Positions 10,296 to 20,676 of a stretch of 64,000 nucleotides of DNA are shown in pieces. Position 1 is the first letter of the stretch. The number at the start of each line of letters is the position of its first letter. The stretch comes from Chamaecyparis obtusa (taxonomy: Eukaryota; Streptophyta; Pinopsida; Cupressales; Cupressaceae). The notes beneath the pieces were generated by a model, which was not told the DNA's origin, ran no database searches, and saw only the letters and a list, made by a program, of their open reading frames with translations. The position numbers and the translations under genes are program-made. Location of the stretch: positions 1,506,001 to 1,570,000 of the forward strand of contig BSBK01005649.1 in NCBI GenBank assembly GCA_027943335.1. The letters run 5' to 3'.

Positions 10296-10571
10296 GTGAT
10301 ATCTACATTTATGTTTCTCATTTGTCATGTTTATGTGCATGTTCTTTGTGTGTGTCATTGTGTTGAGGCAAAAAAGAAATTGGATCACTCGGTTATCGAT
10401 GGTGAAGAATTAGAATACCCTATAGGAGCAGTGGTTGTAACTAGTACATGGCTTAGACGATATGCTATGAAGGACCCTAGGTTGTGGTTGTTTGAGGATT
10501 GGGAGACACACATAAAAAAAAATTATGACTGCGCATCCCGCTGCTCATCTCTTCAATTTTTGTTTTCGTAG
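10296..10571 (+). other. Short open frame of unknown origin (91 codons)
   Basis: Opens with a hydrophobic stretch (residues about 1-25, MISTFMFLICHVYVHVL) followed by a charged part containing YPIGAVVVTSTWLRRY and WLFEDWETH. I do not recognise the family. Its end overlaps the left arm of the inverted repeat at 10524-10603, and the frame has no relatives elsewhere in the window. Most likely a chance frame or a captured gene fragment. Confidence 0.15.
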
Positions 10572-11048
10572 ATTCCACCATCTGACGTTCCCTTTTGGTA
10601 AGAGAAGGATGGAAATATTCTTGACTCTCAGAAGAATGACCTGCATACAAATAAAAACTTTTGGTTATTCAAATGGTAAGTGCAGAGTTTCCCATAATTT
10701 GGGAGAAACGAGTTTGGAAACACATCAATCTTTTATTGAGGGAAAGGATTTTACTTATGTTGAGAAGAAACCTTCAATTTTTTCACTTCAATTTCAACGT
10801 CTTCTGTTGATTTTCTTTTCAACTCAACAGATAATTTTATGTTCATCAAGTGAGCAGAACTCGTCAGAATAGCAGTTGTGGAATGATCAGGGCATTTCCT
10901 CTATGAAACAAAATCACTCTGGATCTTCTCAGAATAAAAAATAGAAATATATTTTTTCACATCCATATCTTACCAAAAAGGAACGTCAGATGGTGAAATC
11001 TATGAAAACAAAAACTGAAGAGATGAGCAGAGGGATGCGCAGTCATAG
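10524..11048. repeat. Inverted-repeat pair with ~80-bp arms
   Basis: The left arm (about 10524-10603) and right arm (about 10969-11048) are reverse complements with about five mismatches in 79 bases; both contain ggaacgtcagatgg or its complement. The intervening 365 bp is not recognised. Weaker pairing continues inward from the arms, so the original foldback may have been longer. Transcription across it would give a long hairpin. Confidence 0.65.
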
Positions 11049-11330
11049 TGTTTCTAGCAGATGTCCTATTAATGCAATAGAAAATAAAATGACCCTGGAG
11101 GCTGCTAAGTCTTTCAAATCAAAAAACCCCTTTGGCTTAGTAATTATGAGGCCATATAGTGATATACCAACATTTTAGGCTTGTAAGATTCTTTGGCCTC
11201 TCTCTATGCTCATTATGAGCACCGGAAGAACAAAATGGTGACGAGTGTATTTGACAAAGATAAACATGACACATTTTGTTGGGCTGATTGGGTTGACCTG
11301 GTACCATTTACATGGCCTATTTTATTAATG

Positions 11331-12370
11331 ATGTCCCTATTTACATATTTTCATCAAATGACCCAAAAACATCAACAATGGTTCTATATGGTCACTAATA
11401 GCCAACTTTCAGATGAATATGAATGAATACAAACATACATAAGTGGATGAATATAAATAATGAAGGTACTAGACATTGCTTAAAGTAATGAAGTGTTGAC
11501 CCAGGGTTCAATCTAGTATGCTCTTGTATAATCCAAAACCTGCAAGGAAGGAAAAGATGGGGTTAGATCCAAAGGATCTAAGCAATGCCTCGCACCATAT
11601 TACTGATCATCATCTATACATTACAAGCATGTGCATAGTCAAGCCATACACAGACTCAACAACATGATAGCATTAATCCAATTACAAAAAATACATTACA
11701 AATGCCAAGCTCACGATTTCAATGAGATAAACAGTGTATAAAATAATATATGGTGCACAACAGCAGCATGCATGCAATGATAGCAATAACATTGCATGAT
11801 GCCCGAGCTCAAATTCAAAATAGTAAGTGTATTAATGTATGTTTGCATGATGCCAGATATTAAACAGTGAGCTAATGAACAATGCCAGTATTAAACAGTG
11901 AGCTCATGAACAATGTATGATGCCCTAGCTTGCAGCCCACGAACCATCAAGACATTTTCTCATAAAATGATCATAAACATGGAGTACCACATAGTGAATA
12001 TCAATAGCAAAACAAATAAAGAGAGATCAAACACTTCACACAATGCCTTGAAGGTAATAGCAATGATGCCATAGCTCTCAAAACTCACGGGTCATCGAGC
12101 ATGCCAAATTCTAAGATGTAAACAATGCACACTATTAACATTCATATTGTGCCATTAAATCAACAAATGCCATCAAAATAAAATTGAGTTAATGAGAAGA
12201 CAAAGCTTGAATGCCTACCTCAAGTGCCAATGTCCTCTTCCCACATGATGTCGGCCTCTTCGTGCATGCCAAACTTGAATTCCCTCTTCGTACCATGCAA
12301 AAGTGCAGTGTCATCTTCACGGCAGCTCTTCAAATTCACAAAAATTACAAATGACACTTTCTTTTTCAAC
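11331..12370 (+). repeat. Composite repeat, copy 1 (one 243-bp unit)
   Basis: M1 at 11331-11650, M2 at about 11655-11845, a single M3 unit at about 11875-12128, and M4 at about 12129-12370. This is the shortest complete copy and serves as the reference for the longer ones. M4 includes a GC-richer segment at 12224-12330 that is open on the minus strand. Confidence 0.7.
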
Positions 12371-13932
12371 AAAATTACAAAAATTTCATTGGCTCAAAGC
12401 ACATAGAAATTCAAAATAGTAGGATATCTTAATCTTTATGAGCTCAAATTCAAAATAGTAAGTGTATTATTTTATTATTGATGTCCCTATTTGATCTAAT
12501 AGCATCAATATAACAAACAGATCATCGACCAATCAAATAGGGACATGAGGTGCTCAAACAGTGAGCTCATAAACAATGCATGATGCCCTAGTTGTAGGTA
12601 GTTATCTCTTCTATAATGATGGAGGAGTGAAAGGTAATGATCAATGAGGTTGCTGCTATTAGATCATACATTAATACACTTATGTTTTGAATTTGAGCTC
12701 GGGAATCATGCAATGTTATTGTTGTCATTGCATGCTTGCTGCTATTGTGCACCATATATTGTTTTATTCACATATAACAATAGGTTTGGGGACATAGACT
12801 TATGTTCAATCCTTAGTAATGGTTTGGGGAACTAATTACTAGATGAGTGACTACAGTACCCTAGTTTGCATTATTAGATGATCTTGTTTAATTTGTGTTC
12901 ATTTCATGCAAAGATACATGTAAAGGAAAATAAATTTTTGCATCTAAAGATTGCATGTATATATATGAAAAATAACTTGCATATACTATACAAGGAAAAT
13001 AACTTTTAGAAGAAAATACAAGAGTACATGCATACATAAGAGGATGAACATAAATAATAAGGGTGCCAGATATTGCCTGAAGTGATGAATTTTTTACCCG
13101 GGTATGAATCTAGTGTGCCCCTGTGTGATCCAAAACCTGCAAAGAAAAGAGAGATGGGGGTTAGATAAAAAATATCTAAGCAATGAATGGCATCTTATTA
13201 CTGATCATCATCTACAATTATGCATGTGCATAGTCAAGCCATACACTTCTGAAAGAAAAACCAAGCTCACAGTCTCAATGAAATAAATAGTGTACAAAAT
13301 AATATATGGTGCACAACAACAGAAAGCATGCAATGACAACAATCCCTATTTTATTACTGATGTCCCTATTTACATCTTTTCATCAAATGACCCAAAAACA
13401 TCAAGAATGGTCCTATATGGTCGCTAATAGCCAACTTTCAGAAGAATATAAATGAATGCAAACATACGTAAGTGGATGAACATAAATAATGAAGGTCCTA
13501 TATGGACGGTTCTAATGCTTTTCCATTACAACAATTGAACATTCATCATTTGGCATATGAATAGGTGAAAAACATGCAGACATCCAGACATGTGTACTAT
13601 GAGCTTTCCTGCAACAAATGGACTTGTGATGATTTTCACAATAGTACATGTGTTGGCAAGAAAGCTCAAAGTACTGCTTAGGAAAATATGAATGTTCATC
13701 ACTTGTGCATATTAGACTTGATCAGAGAAGGTATATGCACAACAAAACAAATAATGAGAGATCAAACACTTCACACAATGCCCTGAAGGTAATAGAAATG
13801 ATCAAACACTTCAAAATAGGGACATCAGTAATAAAAGAGGGACATCAAATAGGGACATCAGTAATAAAATAATACACTTACTATTTTGAATTTGAGCTCA
13901 TAAAGATTAAGATAACCCTATTTGATTATTGA
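12371..13932. repeat. Rearranged and inverted pieces of the composite repeat
   Basis: 12430-12490 reappears as reverse complement at about 13830-13912, so the interval is bracketed by inverted copies. Inside are an inverted M2 piece (about 12690-12775), a diverged M1 (13020-13250), an M2 start (13260-13345) and the 5' half of another M1 (13355-13500). The stretch 13510-13800 is only partly explained. No coding sequence is supported. Confidence 0.6.
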
Positions 13933-15138
13933 TGTCCCTATTTACATCTTTTCATCAAATGACCCAAAAACATCAACAATGGTCCTATATGGTCACTAAT
14001 AGCCAACTTTCAAAAAAATACGAATGAATGCAAACATACATAAGTGGATGAATATAAATAATGAAGGTACCAAACATTGCCTGAAGTAATGAAGTGTTGA
14101 CCCAGGGTTCAATCCAGTATGCTCTTGTATGATCCAAAACCTGCAAGGAAGGAAAAGATGGGGTTAGATCCAAAGGATCTAAGCAATGCTTGGCACCCTA
14201 TTACTGATCCTCATCTATAATTATGCATGTGCATAGTCAAGATATACACTTCTAAAATGAACTATGCTACAGAACATGTGCACTCAGGAAACATATGCAT
14301 GCAGTGAGTAAAGCAAGACCAAAATGGAGCAAAAAGTATGATGTCAGATGTGTTATCAAGTAACACCTCATGGATTGTGAGTCAACATGGTATATATGTT
14401 GTTTATACAAGATCAGTAAAAGGAGATCTACAACCTCAACAACATGGCAATATTAATCCAATAACAGGAAATACATTACAAATGCCAAGCTCGCGGTCTC
14501 AAGAAATAAATAGTGTATAAAACAATATATGATGTCCAAGCTCAAATTCAAAATAGTAAGTGTATTAATATATGTATGCTCTAATAGCAACAACCTCATT
14601 GATCGTTACCTTTGACTCCTCCATCATTATAGAAGAGATAACCACCTACAACTATATTTCATAATTCCTCCTTTGAAGTCATATGTTAGTTTAAAATGGA
14701 GAAAGTATACAAACTCACCAATTTAATCCCAAAATTTCATAACATTACATTCTTATTGTTGTTATGGTGCACAACAGCAGCAAGCATGCAATGACAACAA
14801 TAACATTTCATGATGCCTGTGCTCAAATTCAAAATAGTAAGTGTATTATTTTATTACCGATGTCCCTATTTGATGTCCCTATTTTATTACTGATAAATTT
14901 TGGGGTAAAACCTTGCAAGTATTACACAGACTCAACAACATGGTAGCATTGATCCAATAACAGAAAATACATTACAAATGCCAAGCTCACGGTCTCAATG
15001 AAATAAATAGTGTATAAAACAATATATGGTGCACAACAGCAGCAAGCATGCAATGACAGCAATAACATTGCATGATGTCATTACAGTAAGTGTATTAATG
15101 TATGTTTGCATGATGCCAGATATTAAATAGTGAGCTCA
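13933..15138 (+). repeat. M1 and several M2 copies ahead of the long 243-bp array
   Basis: M1 at 13933-14260, then M2 or parts of it at about 14430-14575, 14765-14855 and 14928-15110. Between the second and third M2 lies tattactga(t)-type junction text, repeated at about 14850 and 14880. The repeated starts suggest several aborted or overlapping copies joined head to tail. Confidence 0.6.
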
Positions 15139-17098
15139 TGAACAATGCTAGTATTAAATAGTGAGCTCGTGAACAATGTATGATGCCCTAGCTTGCAGCC
15201 TGCGAGCCATCAAGACATTTCCTCATGAAATGATCATAAACAGGGAGTACCACATAGTGAATATCAACAACAAAACAAATAAAGAGAGATCAAACACTTC
15301 ACACAATGCCTTGAAGGTAATAGAAATGATGCCATAGCTCTCAAATCTTGCGGGTCATCGAGCATTCCAAATAAAAATATGTAAAAAATGCTAGTATTAA
15401 ATAGTGAGCTCATGAATAATGTATGATGCCCTAGCTTGTAGCCCACAAGCCATCAAGACATTTCCTCATGAAATGATCAGAAATGGGGAGTACCATATAG
15501 TGAATATCAACATCAAAATAAATAAAGAGAGATCAAACACTTCACACAATGTCTTGTTGAAGGTAATAGAAATGATACCCTAGCTCTCAAAGCTCGCAAG
15601 TCATCAAGCATTCCAAATGAAAAGATGTAAACAATGCCAGTATTAAACAATGAGTTCATGAACAATGTATGATGCCCTAGCTTGCAACCCATGAGCCATC
15701 AAGACATTTCCTTGTGAAATGATCATAAACAGGGAGTACCACATAGTGAATATCAACAGAAAAACAAATAAAGAGAGGTTAAACATTTCACACAGTGCCT
15801 TGAAGGTAATAGCAATGATGCCCTAGCTCTCAAAGCTCACGGGTCATCAAGCATTCTAAATGAAAAGATGTAAACAATGCCAGTATTAAACAGTGAGCTC
15901 ATAAACAATGTATGATGCCCTAGCTTGCAGCCTGCGATCCATCAAGACATTTCCTCATGAAATGATCATAAACAGGGAGTACCACATAGTGAATATCAAT
16001 AGAAAAACAAATAAATAGAGATCAAACACTTCACACAATGCCTTGAAGGTAATAGAATGATGCCCTAGCTCTCAAAGCTCGCGGGTCATCGAACATTCCA
16101 AATGAAAAGATGTAAACAATGCCAGTATTAAACAGTGAGCTCATGAACAATGTATCATGCCCTAGCTTGCAGCCTGTGAGTCATCAAGACGTTTCCTCAT
16201 GAAATGATCATGAACGGGGAGTACCACATAGTGAATATCAATAGTAAAACAAATAAAGAGAGATCAAACACTTCACACAATACCTTGTTGAAGGTAATAG
16301 AAATGATGCCCTAGCTCTCAAATCTCACAGGTCATCAAGCATTCCAAATGAAAAGATGTAAATAATGTCAGTATTAAACAATGAGCTCATGAACAATGTA
16401 TGATGCCCTAGCTTGCAGCCCGTGAGCCATCAAGACATTTCCTCGTGAAATGATCATAAACGGGGAGTACCACATAGTGAATATCAGCAGCAAAACAAAT
16501 AAAAAGAGATCAAACACTTCACATAATGCCTTGAAGGTAATAGCAATGATTCCCTAGCTCTCAAAGCTCATGGATCATCAAGCATTCCAAATGAAAATAT
16601 GTAAATAATGCCAGTATTAAACAGTGAGCTCATAAACAATGTACGATGCCCTAGCTTGCAGCCCGCGAGCAATCAAGACATTTCCTCATGAAATGATCAT
16701 AAATAGGAAGTACCACATAGTGAATATCAATAACAAAACAAATAAAAAGAGATCAAACACTTCAAACAATGCCTTGAAGGTAATAGAAATGATGCCCTAG
16801 CTCTCAAAGCTCGTGGGTCATCGAGCATTCCAAATGAAAAGATGTAAACAATGCCATTATTAAACAGTGAGCTCATGAACAATGTATGATGCCCTAGCTT
16901 GTAGCCCACGAGCCATCAAGATATTTCCTCATGAAATGATCATAAATGGGGAGTATCACATAGTGAATATCAACAACAAAACAAATCAAGAGAGATCAAA
17001 CACTTCACACAATGCCTTGAAGGTAATAGCAACAATGCCCTAGCTCTCAAAGCTCGCAGGTCATCGAGCATTCCAAATGAAAAGATGTAAACAATGCC
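15139..17098 (+). repeat. Tandem array of eight ~243-bp units (M3)
   Basis: The marker gacattt falls at about 15214, 15457, 15703, 15946, 16188, 16434, 16677 and 16920, giving spacings of 242-246 bp. Units differ mainly by transitions at CpG-like positions (gcgagc/gtgagc, cgggtc/tgggtc). Each unit carries two related half-motifs (gccctagcttgcagcc and gccctagctctcaaag). Minus-strand short frames in some units (15264-15446, 16727-16909) read alike, but most units break them. Confidence 0.85.
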
Positions 17099-17217
17099 AA
17101 TAGTACCATTCATATTTTGTCATTAAATCAAAAAATTCTATCAAAATGAAATTGAATTAATAAGAAGACAAAGCTCAAATGCCTACTTCAAGTCATGGCT
17201 GCCATATAAAGATCAAA

Positions 17218-17397
17218 TGCTAAGGAACTATGTTATAAAATTTCATGCCAAATTTCAAGGCATGAAATTTTATAACTATACATATATTTTCTTTGACTCC
17301 CTGGCACATTGTAAACTCAATGCTAAGGAGAAAAAAGTATGATGTCAAAAAGTATGAAATTTTATGCCTTGAAATTTTATCACATAATTCCTTAGCA
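17218..17397. mobile_element. MITE-like foldback element (~180 bp)
   Basis: Ends are inverted: tgctaaggaactatgt at 17218 and acataattccttagca at 17382-17397 (14 of 16 pair). Inside is a perfect 17-bp hairpin, 17233-17249 with 17259-17275, loop nine bases, and the motif aaattttatgcc repeats near the right end. It lies just past the truncated M4 of the long composite copy. No clear target-site duplication was found. Confidence 0.45.
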
Positions 17398-19110
17398 ATG
17401 CCATATGAAGAGCAGTGCAAGGTGGACACTTTCCCATTTTACCACAATTAGGGCCCTCTTTTACCATGCTTTATGAGCTTTATGTTTTTTTTTTTTAAGT
17501 GAAGACAAAGATTATCTTAATTTGTTATCTTTAAATTTTATTCATTTTACGATTTTAAAAATTGAAATAAAAAATATAAACTTTTAAGAAACTTTTACAT
17601 CTTTTCATCAAATGACCCGAAAACATCAAGAATCGTCATATATGGTCGCTAATAGCCAATGTTCAGAAGAATATGAATTAATGCAAACATACATAAGTGG
17701 ATGAACATAAATAATGAAGGTACCAAACATTGCCTGATGTAATGAAGTGTAGACTAGGGTTCAATCCAGTATGCTCTTGTATGATCCAAAACTTGCAAGG
17801 AAGGAAAAGATGGGGTTAGATCCAAAGGATCTAAGCAATGCCTAGCACCCTATTATTGATCCTCTTCTAAAATTATGCATGTGCATAGTCAAGCCATACA
17901 CTTCTAAAATGAACTATGCTACATAACATGGGTGTGTGTTAATGTGATTCAAAAGCTATTATGAAAGATTGTTTTATTATTGACATAAGGATATTTTAAT
18001 TCTACAAGAATAAATATTTTGATAAATATTTGAATTTAATTTTGACAATAACATGAGTGATATATTTCAAGCTTCAGTGAGACTTCATACCACGCAGTGT
18101 TCGTAGATTACATTCAATGCATTATTTACGCTTGTATTGGTGGGAAAACTCTTGAAAACGTGCAAAAGAGATTACATTCAACCATGTTGTTTACATGACA
18201 CATGTAGTTTACCTCCAGCCTAAATCAACATTGCGTACAAATTTGCGAACAATGCATGGTATGAAGCCTCACTGAAGCTTGAAAATGATAAGCATTATGA
18301 TGTTGAGGTATGGTGTGGTAAGCACAAGTATAGTTTCTCGTAAGCTGCTATTGGTATAGTTTTATTTTTTTCAATAGTTGCAAAATCCAGCTTCTCCTAT
18401 ACTTACACGTATGTATACATTTTGGGATTAGCTTTAATGTCATGTAAATTTGACTGAAATGGTAATAATATTTAAGAGCAACAAGTATGACATTTTAAAC
18501 AAGTATGCATATACATTATATAATAGGAGGAGTGATATATTTTAATGGCAACACTTAATGAGAAGGATGCCTATATAACAAGAGTAGTGATATATTTTAA
18601 TGGCAATGGACATAGAAATTGCAGTGAAACTTTGTAATTTATTATTGTAAGTGGACATAGAAATCACAGTGTAAGTAGTAGGATGATTGTAAGTGGACAT
18701 AGAAATTGTAGTGAAACTCTGTAATTTATTATGGCTCAGTGTTGTATATCCATAGTCAATGTCTATTTAAACTTTAGGATGATACTTATATGATGGCATA
18801 AGTAAATTGTTCTTACCTTGAGACTAGTACACCATGGGATTAGAGGATGGTTGTTATAATAGCAACTGTGTGTCTATGGGATAGTTTTATATTTTGTATT
18901 AAATGATGATACATATGTGTTTCTTCCTTTTACAACAGTTTATATCCTGATACTTATATCTTGAATTGTCAAATGACCAATGAGTGATAATTTTAAAAGT
19001 GTATCATAATTAAAGGCATGTGAATTCATATTGTACTTAATCTGAATGCCACTGTGTAATGTTTTTACTTACGATATAAATCTTAATATATCCCTATTAA
19101 GATATCCCTA
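17398..19110. other. AT-rich interval with an M1 copy and a foldback element
   Basis: M1 is present at about 17597-17915. From 17916 to 19110 no gene is seen. A foldback element is listed at 18063-18285. At 18608-18646 and 18695-18733 the text ggacatagaaattg(c/t)agtg repeats (period 87 bp), and gtgatatattttaatggcaa occurs twice near 18532 and 18587. Confidence 0.5.
18063..18285. mobile_element. Foldback (MITE-like) element with TGATA duplication
   Basis: 18065-18092 and 18257-18284 are reverse complements at 27 of 28 positions (core ttcaagcttcagtgag), and weaker pairing continues for another 20-40 bases. The 223-bp body is flanked on both sides by TGATA (18058-18062 and 18286-18290), as expected for a transposed foldback element. 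It has no coding capacity, so it would depend on a transposase elsewhere. The TSD could be chance in such AT-rich DNA. Confidence 0.5.
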
Positions 19111-20640
19111 TTTTATTACTTATATCCCTATTTACATCTTTTCATCAAATGACCCAAAAACATCAAGAATGGTCCTATATGGTCACTAATAGCCAACTTT
19201 CAGAAGAATGTGAATGAATGCAAACATACATAAGTGGATAAACATAATTAATAAAGGTACCAGACATTGCCTGAAGTAATGAAGTGTTGACCTGGGGTTC
19301 AATCTAGTATGCTCTTGTATGATCCAAAACCTGCAAGAAAGGAAAATATGGGGTTAGGTCCAAAGGATCTAAGAAACGTCTGGCACCATATTACTAATCC
19401 TCATCTACAATTATGCATGTGCATAGTCAAGCCATACAAAAACTCAACAACATGGTAGCATTGATCCAATAACAAAAAATCCATTACAAATGCCAAGCTC
19501 ACGGTCTCAATGAAATAAACAATGTATAAAAAAATATATGGTGCACAACAGCAACAAGCATGCAATGACAACAATAACATTGCATGATGCCCGAGCTCAA
19601 ATTCAAAATAGTAAGTGTATTAATGTATGTTTGCATGATGCCAGATATTAATTAATGATCTCATGAACAATGTTAGTATTAAATAGTGAGCTCATGAACA
19701 ATGTATGATGCCCTAGCTTGCAGCCCGTGAGCCATCAAGACATTTCTTTATGAAATGAGCATAAACAGGGAGTACCACATAGTGAATATCGACAGCAAAA
19801 CAAATAAAGAGAGATCAAACACTTCACACAATGCCTTGAAGGTAATAGAAACAATGCCCTAGCTCTCAGAGCTCGCGGGTCATCAAGCATTCCAAATGAA
19901 AAGATGTAAAAAATGTGAGTATTAAACAGTGAGCTCATGAACAATGTATGATGCCCTAGCTTGCATCCCATGAGCCATTAAGACATTTCCTCATGAAATG
20001 ATCTTAAACGGGGAGTACCACATAGTGGATATCAATAGCAAAATAAATAAAGAGAGATCAAACACTTCACACAATGTGTTGAAGGTAATAGTAATGATGC
20101 CCTATCTCTCAAAGCTCGTGGGTCATCAAGCATTCTAAATGAAAAGATGTAAACAATGTCATTATTAAACAGTGAGCTCATAAACAATGTATGATGCCCT
20201 AGCTTGCAGCCCATGAGCCACCAAGACATTTCCTCATGAAATGATCATAAACAGGGAGTACCACATAGTGAATATCAATAGTAAAACAAATAAAGAGAGA
20301 TCAAACACTTCACACAATGCCTTGAAGGTAATAGCAACGATGCCCTAGCTCTCAAATCTCATGGGTCATCGAGCATTCCAAATGCTAAGATGTAAACAAT
20401 GCCACTATTAACATTCATATCATGCGATCAAAATGAAATTGAGTTAATGAGAAGACAAAGCTAGAATGCCTACCTCAAGTACCAGTGCCCTCTTCCCACA
20501 CGGTGTCGGCCTCTTCGTGCACATCAAACTTGAATTCCCTCTTCGCACCATGCAAAAGTGTAGTGTCATCTTCGCGGCAGCTATTCGAATTCACAAAACT
20601 TACAAATGACACTTTCTTTTTCTTTTTTCTTTTTTATAAC
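19111..20640 (+). repeat. Composite repeat, copy 3 (three 243-bp units)
   Basis: M1 at about 19127-19440, M2 at 19440-19620, M3 units with gacattt at about 19739, 19982 and 20225, and M4 at about 20402-20620. The M4 end runs into E2 near 20640-20690, so this junction is a breakpoint. Minus-strand frames at 19735-19971 and 20032-20229 are the same short repeat-derived frame as in the long array. Confidence 0.75.
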
Positions 20641-20676
20641 CAAATGGGTGTCGCAATTACGACATCTTCATCGCTA

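Larger units (their letters stand above)
8021..11330. other. Unassigned intergenic DNA with several inverted repeats
   Basis: No retroelement domain or recognisable host protein could be read on either strand. Open frames are short and their translations (for example 8150-8350, 8542-8760 and 9492-9701) match no family I know. The stretch is probably old transposon-derived DNA. Hairpins and an inverted-repeat pair are listed separately. Confidence 0.5.
11331..20640. repeat. Composite repeat region built from four modules, one variable in number
   Basis: Four modules recur. M1 (~310 bp) begins ccctatttacatcttttcat and ends near gcatgtgcatagtcaagc. M2 (~190 bp) begins near actcaacaacatggtagc and ends near aaaatagtaagtgtatta. 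M3 is a ~243-bp unit with catcaagacatttcctcatg. M4 (~240 bp) begins near attaacattcatat and ends near acaaatgacactttc. The order M1-M2-M3(n)-M4 appears at 11331-12370 (n=1), roughly 13933-17210 (n=8, M4 truncated) and 19111-20620 (n=3). Broken or inverted pieces fill the gaps. No transposase or retroelement protein is encoded. The family is not one I recognise. Confidence 0.75.

Noticed and set aside
15139..17098. Regular array that might suggest CRISPR
   Set aside because: Units of ~243 bp are similar along their whole length, with no short repeat and unique spacer pattern, in a plant-type nuclear context.
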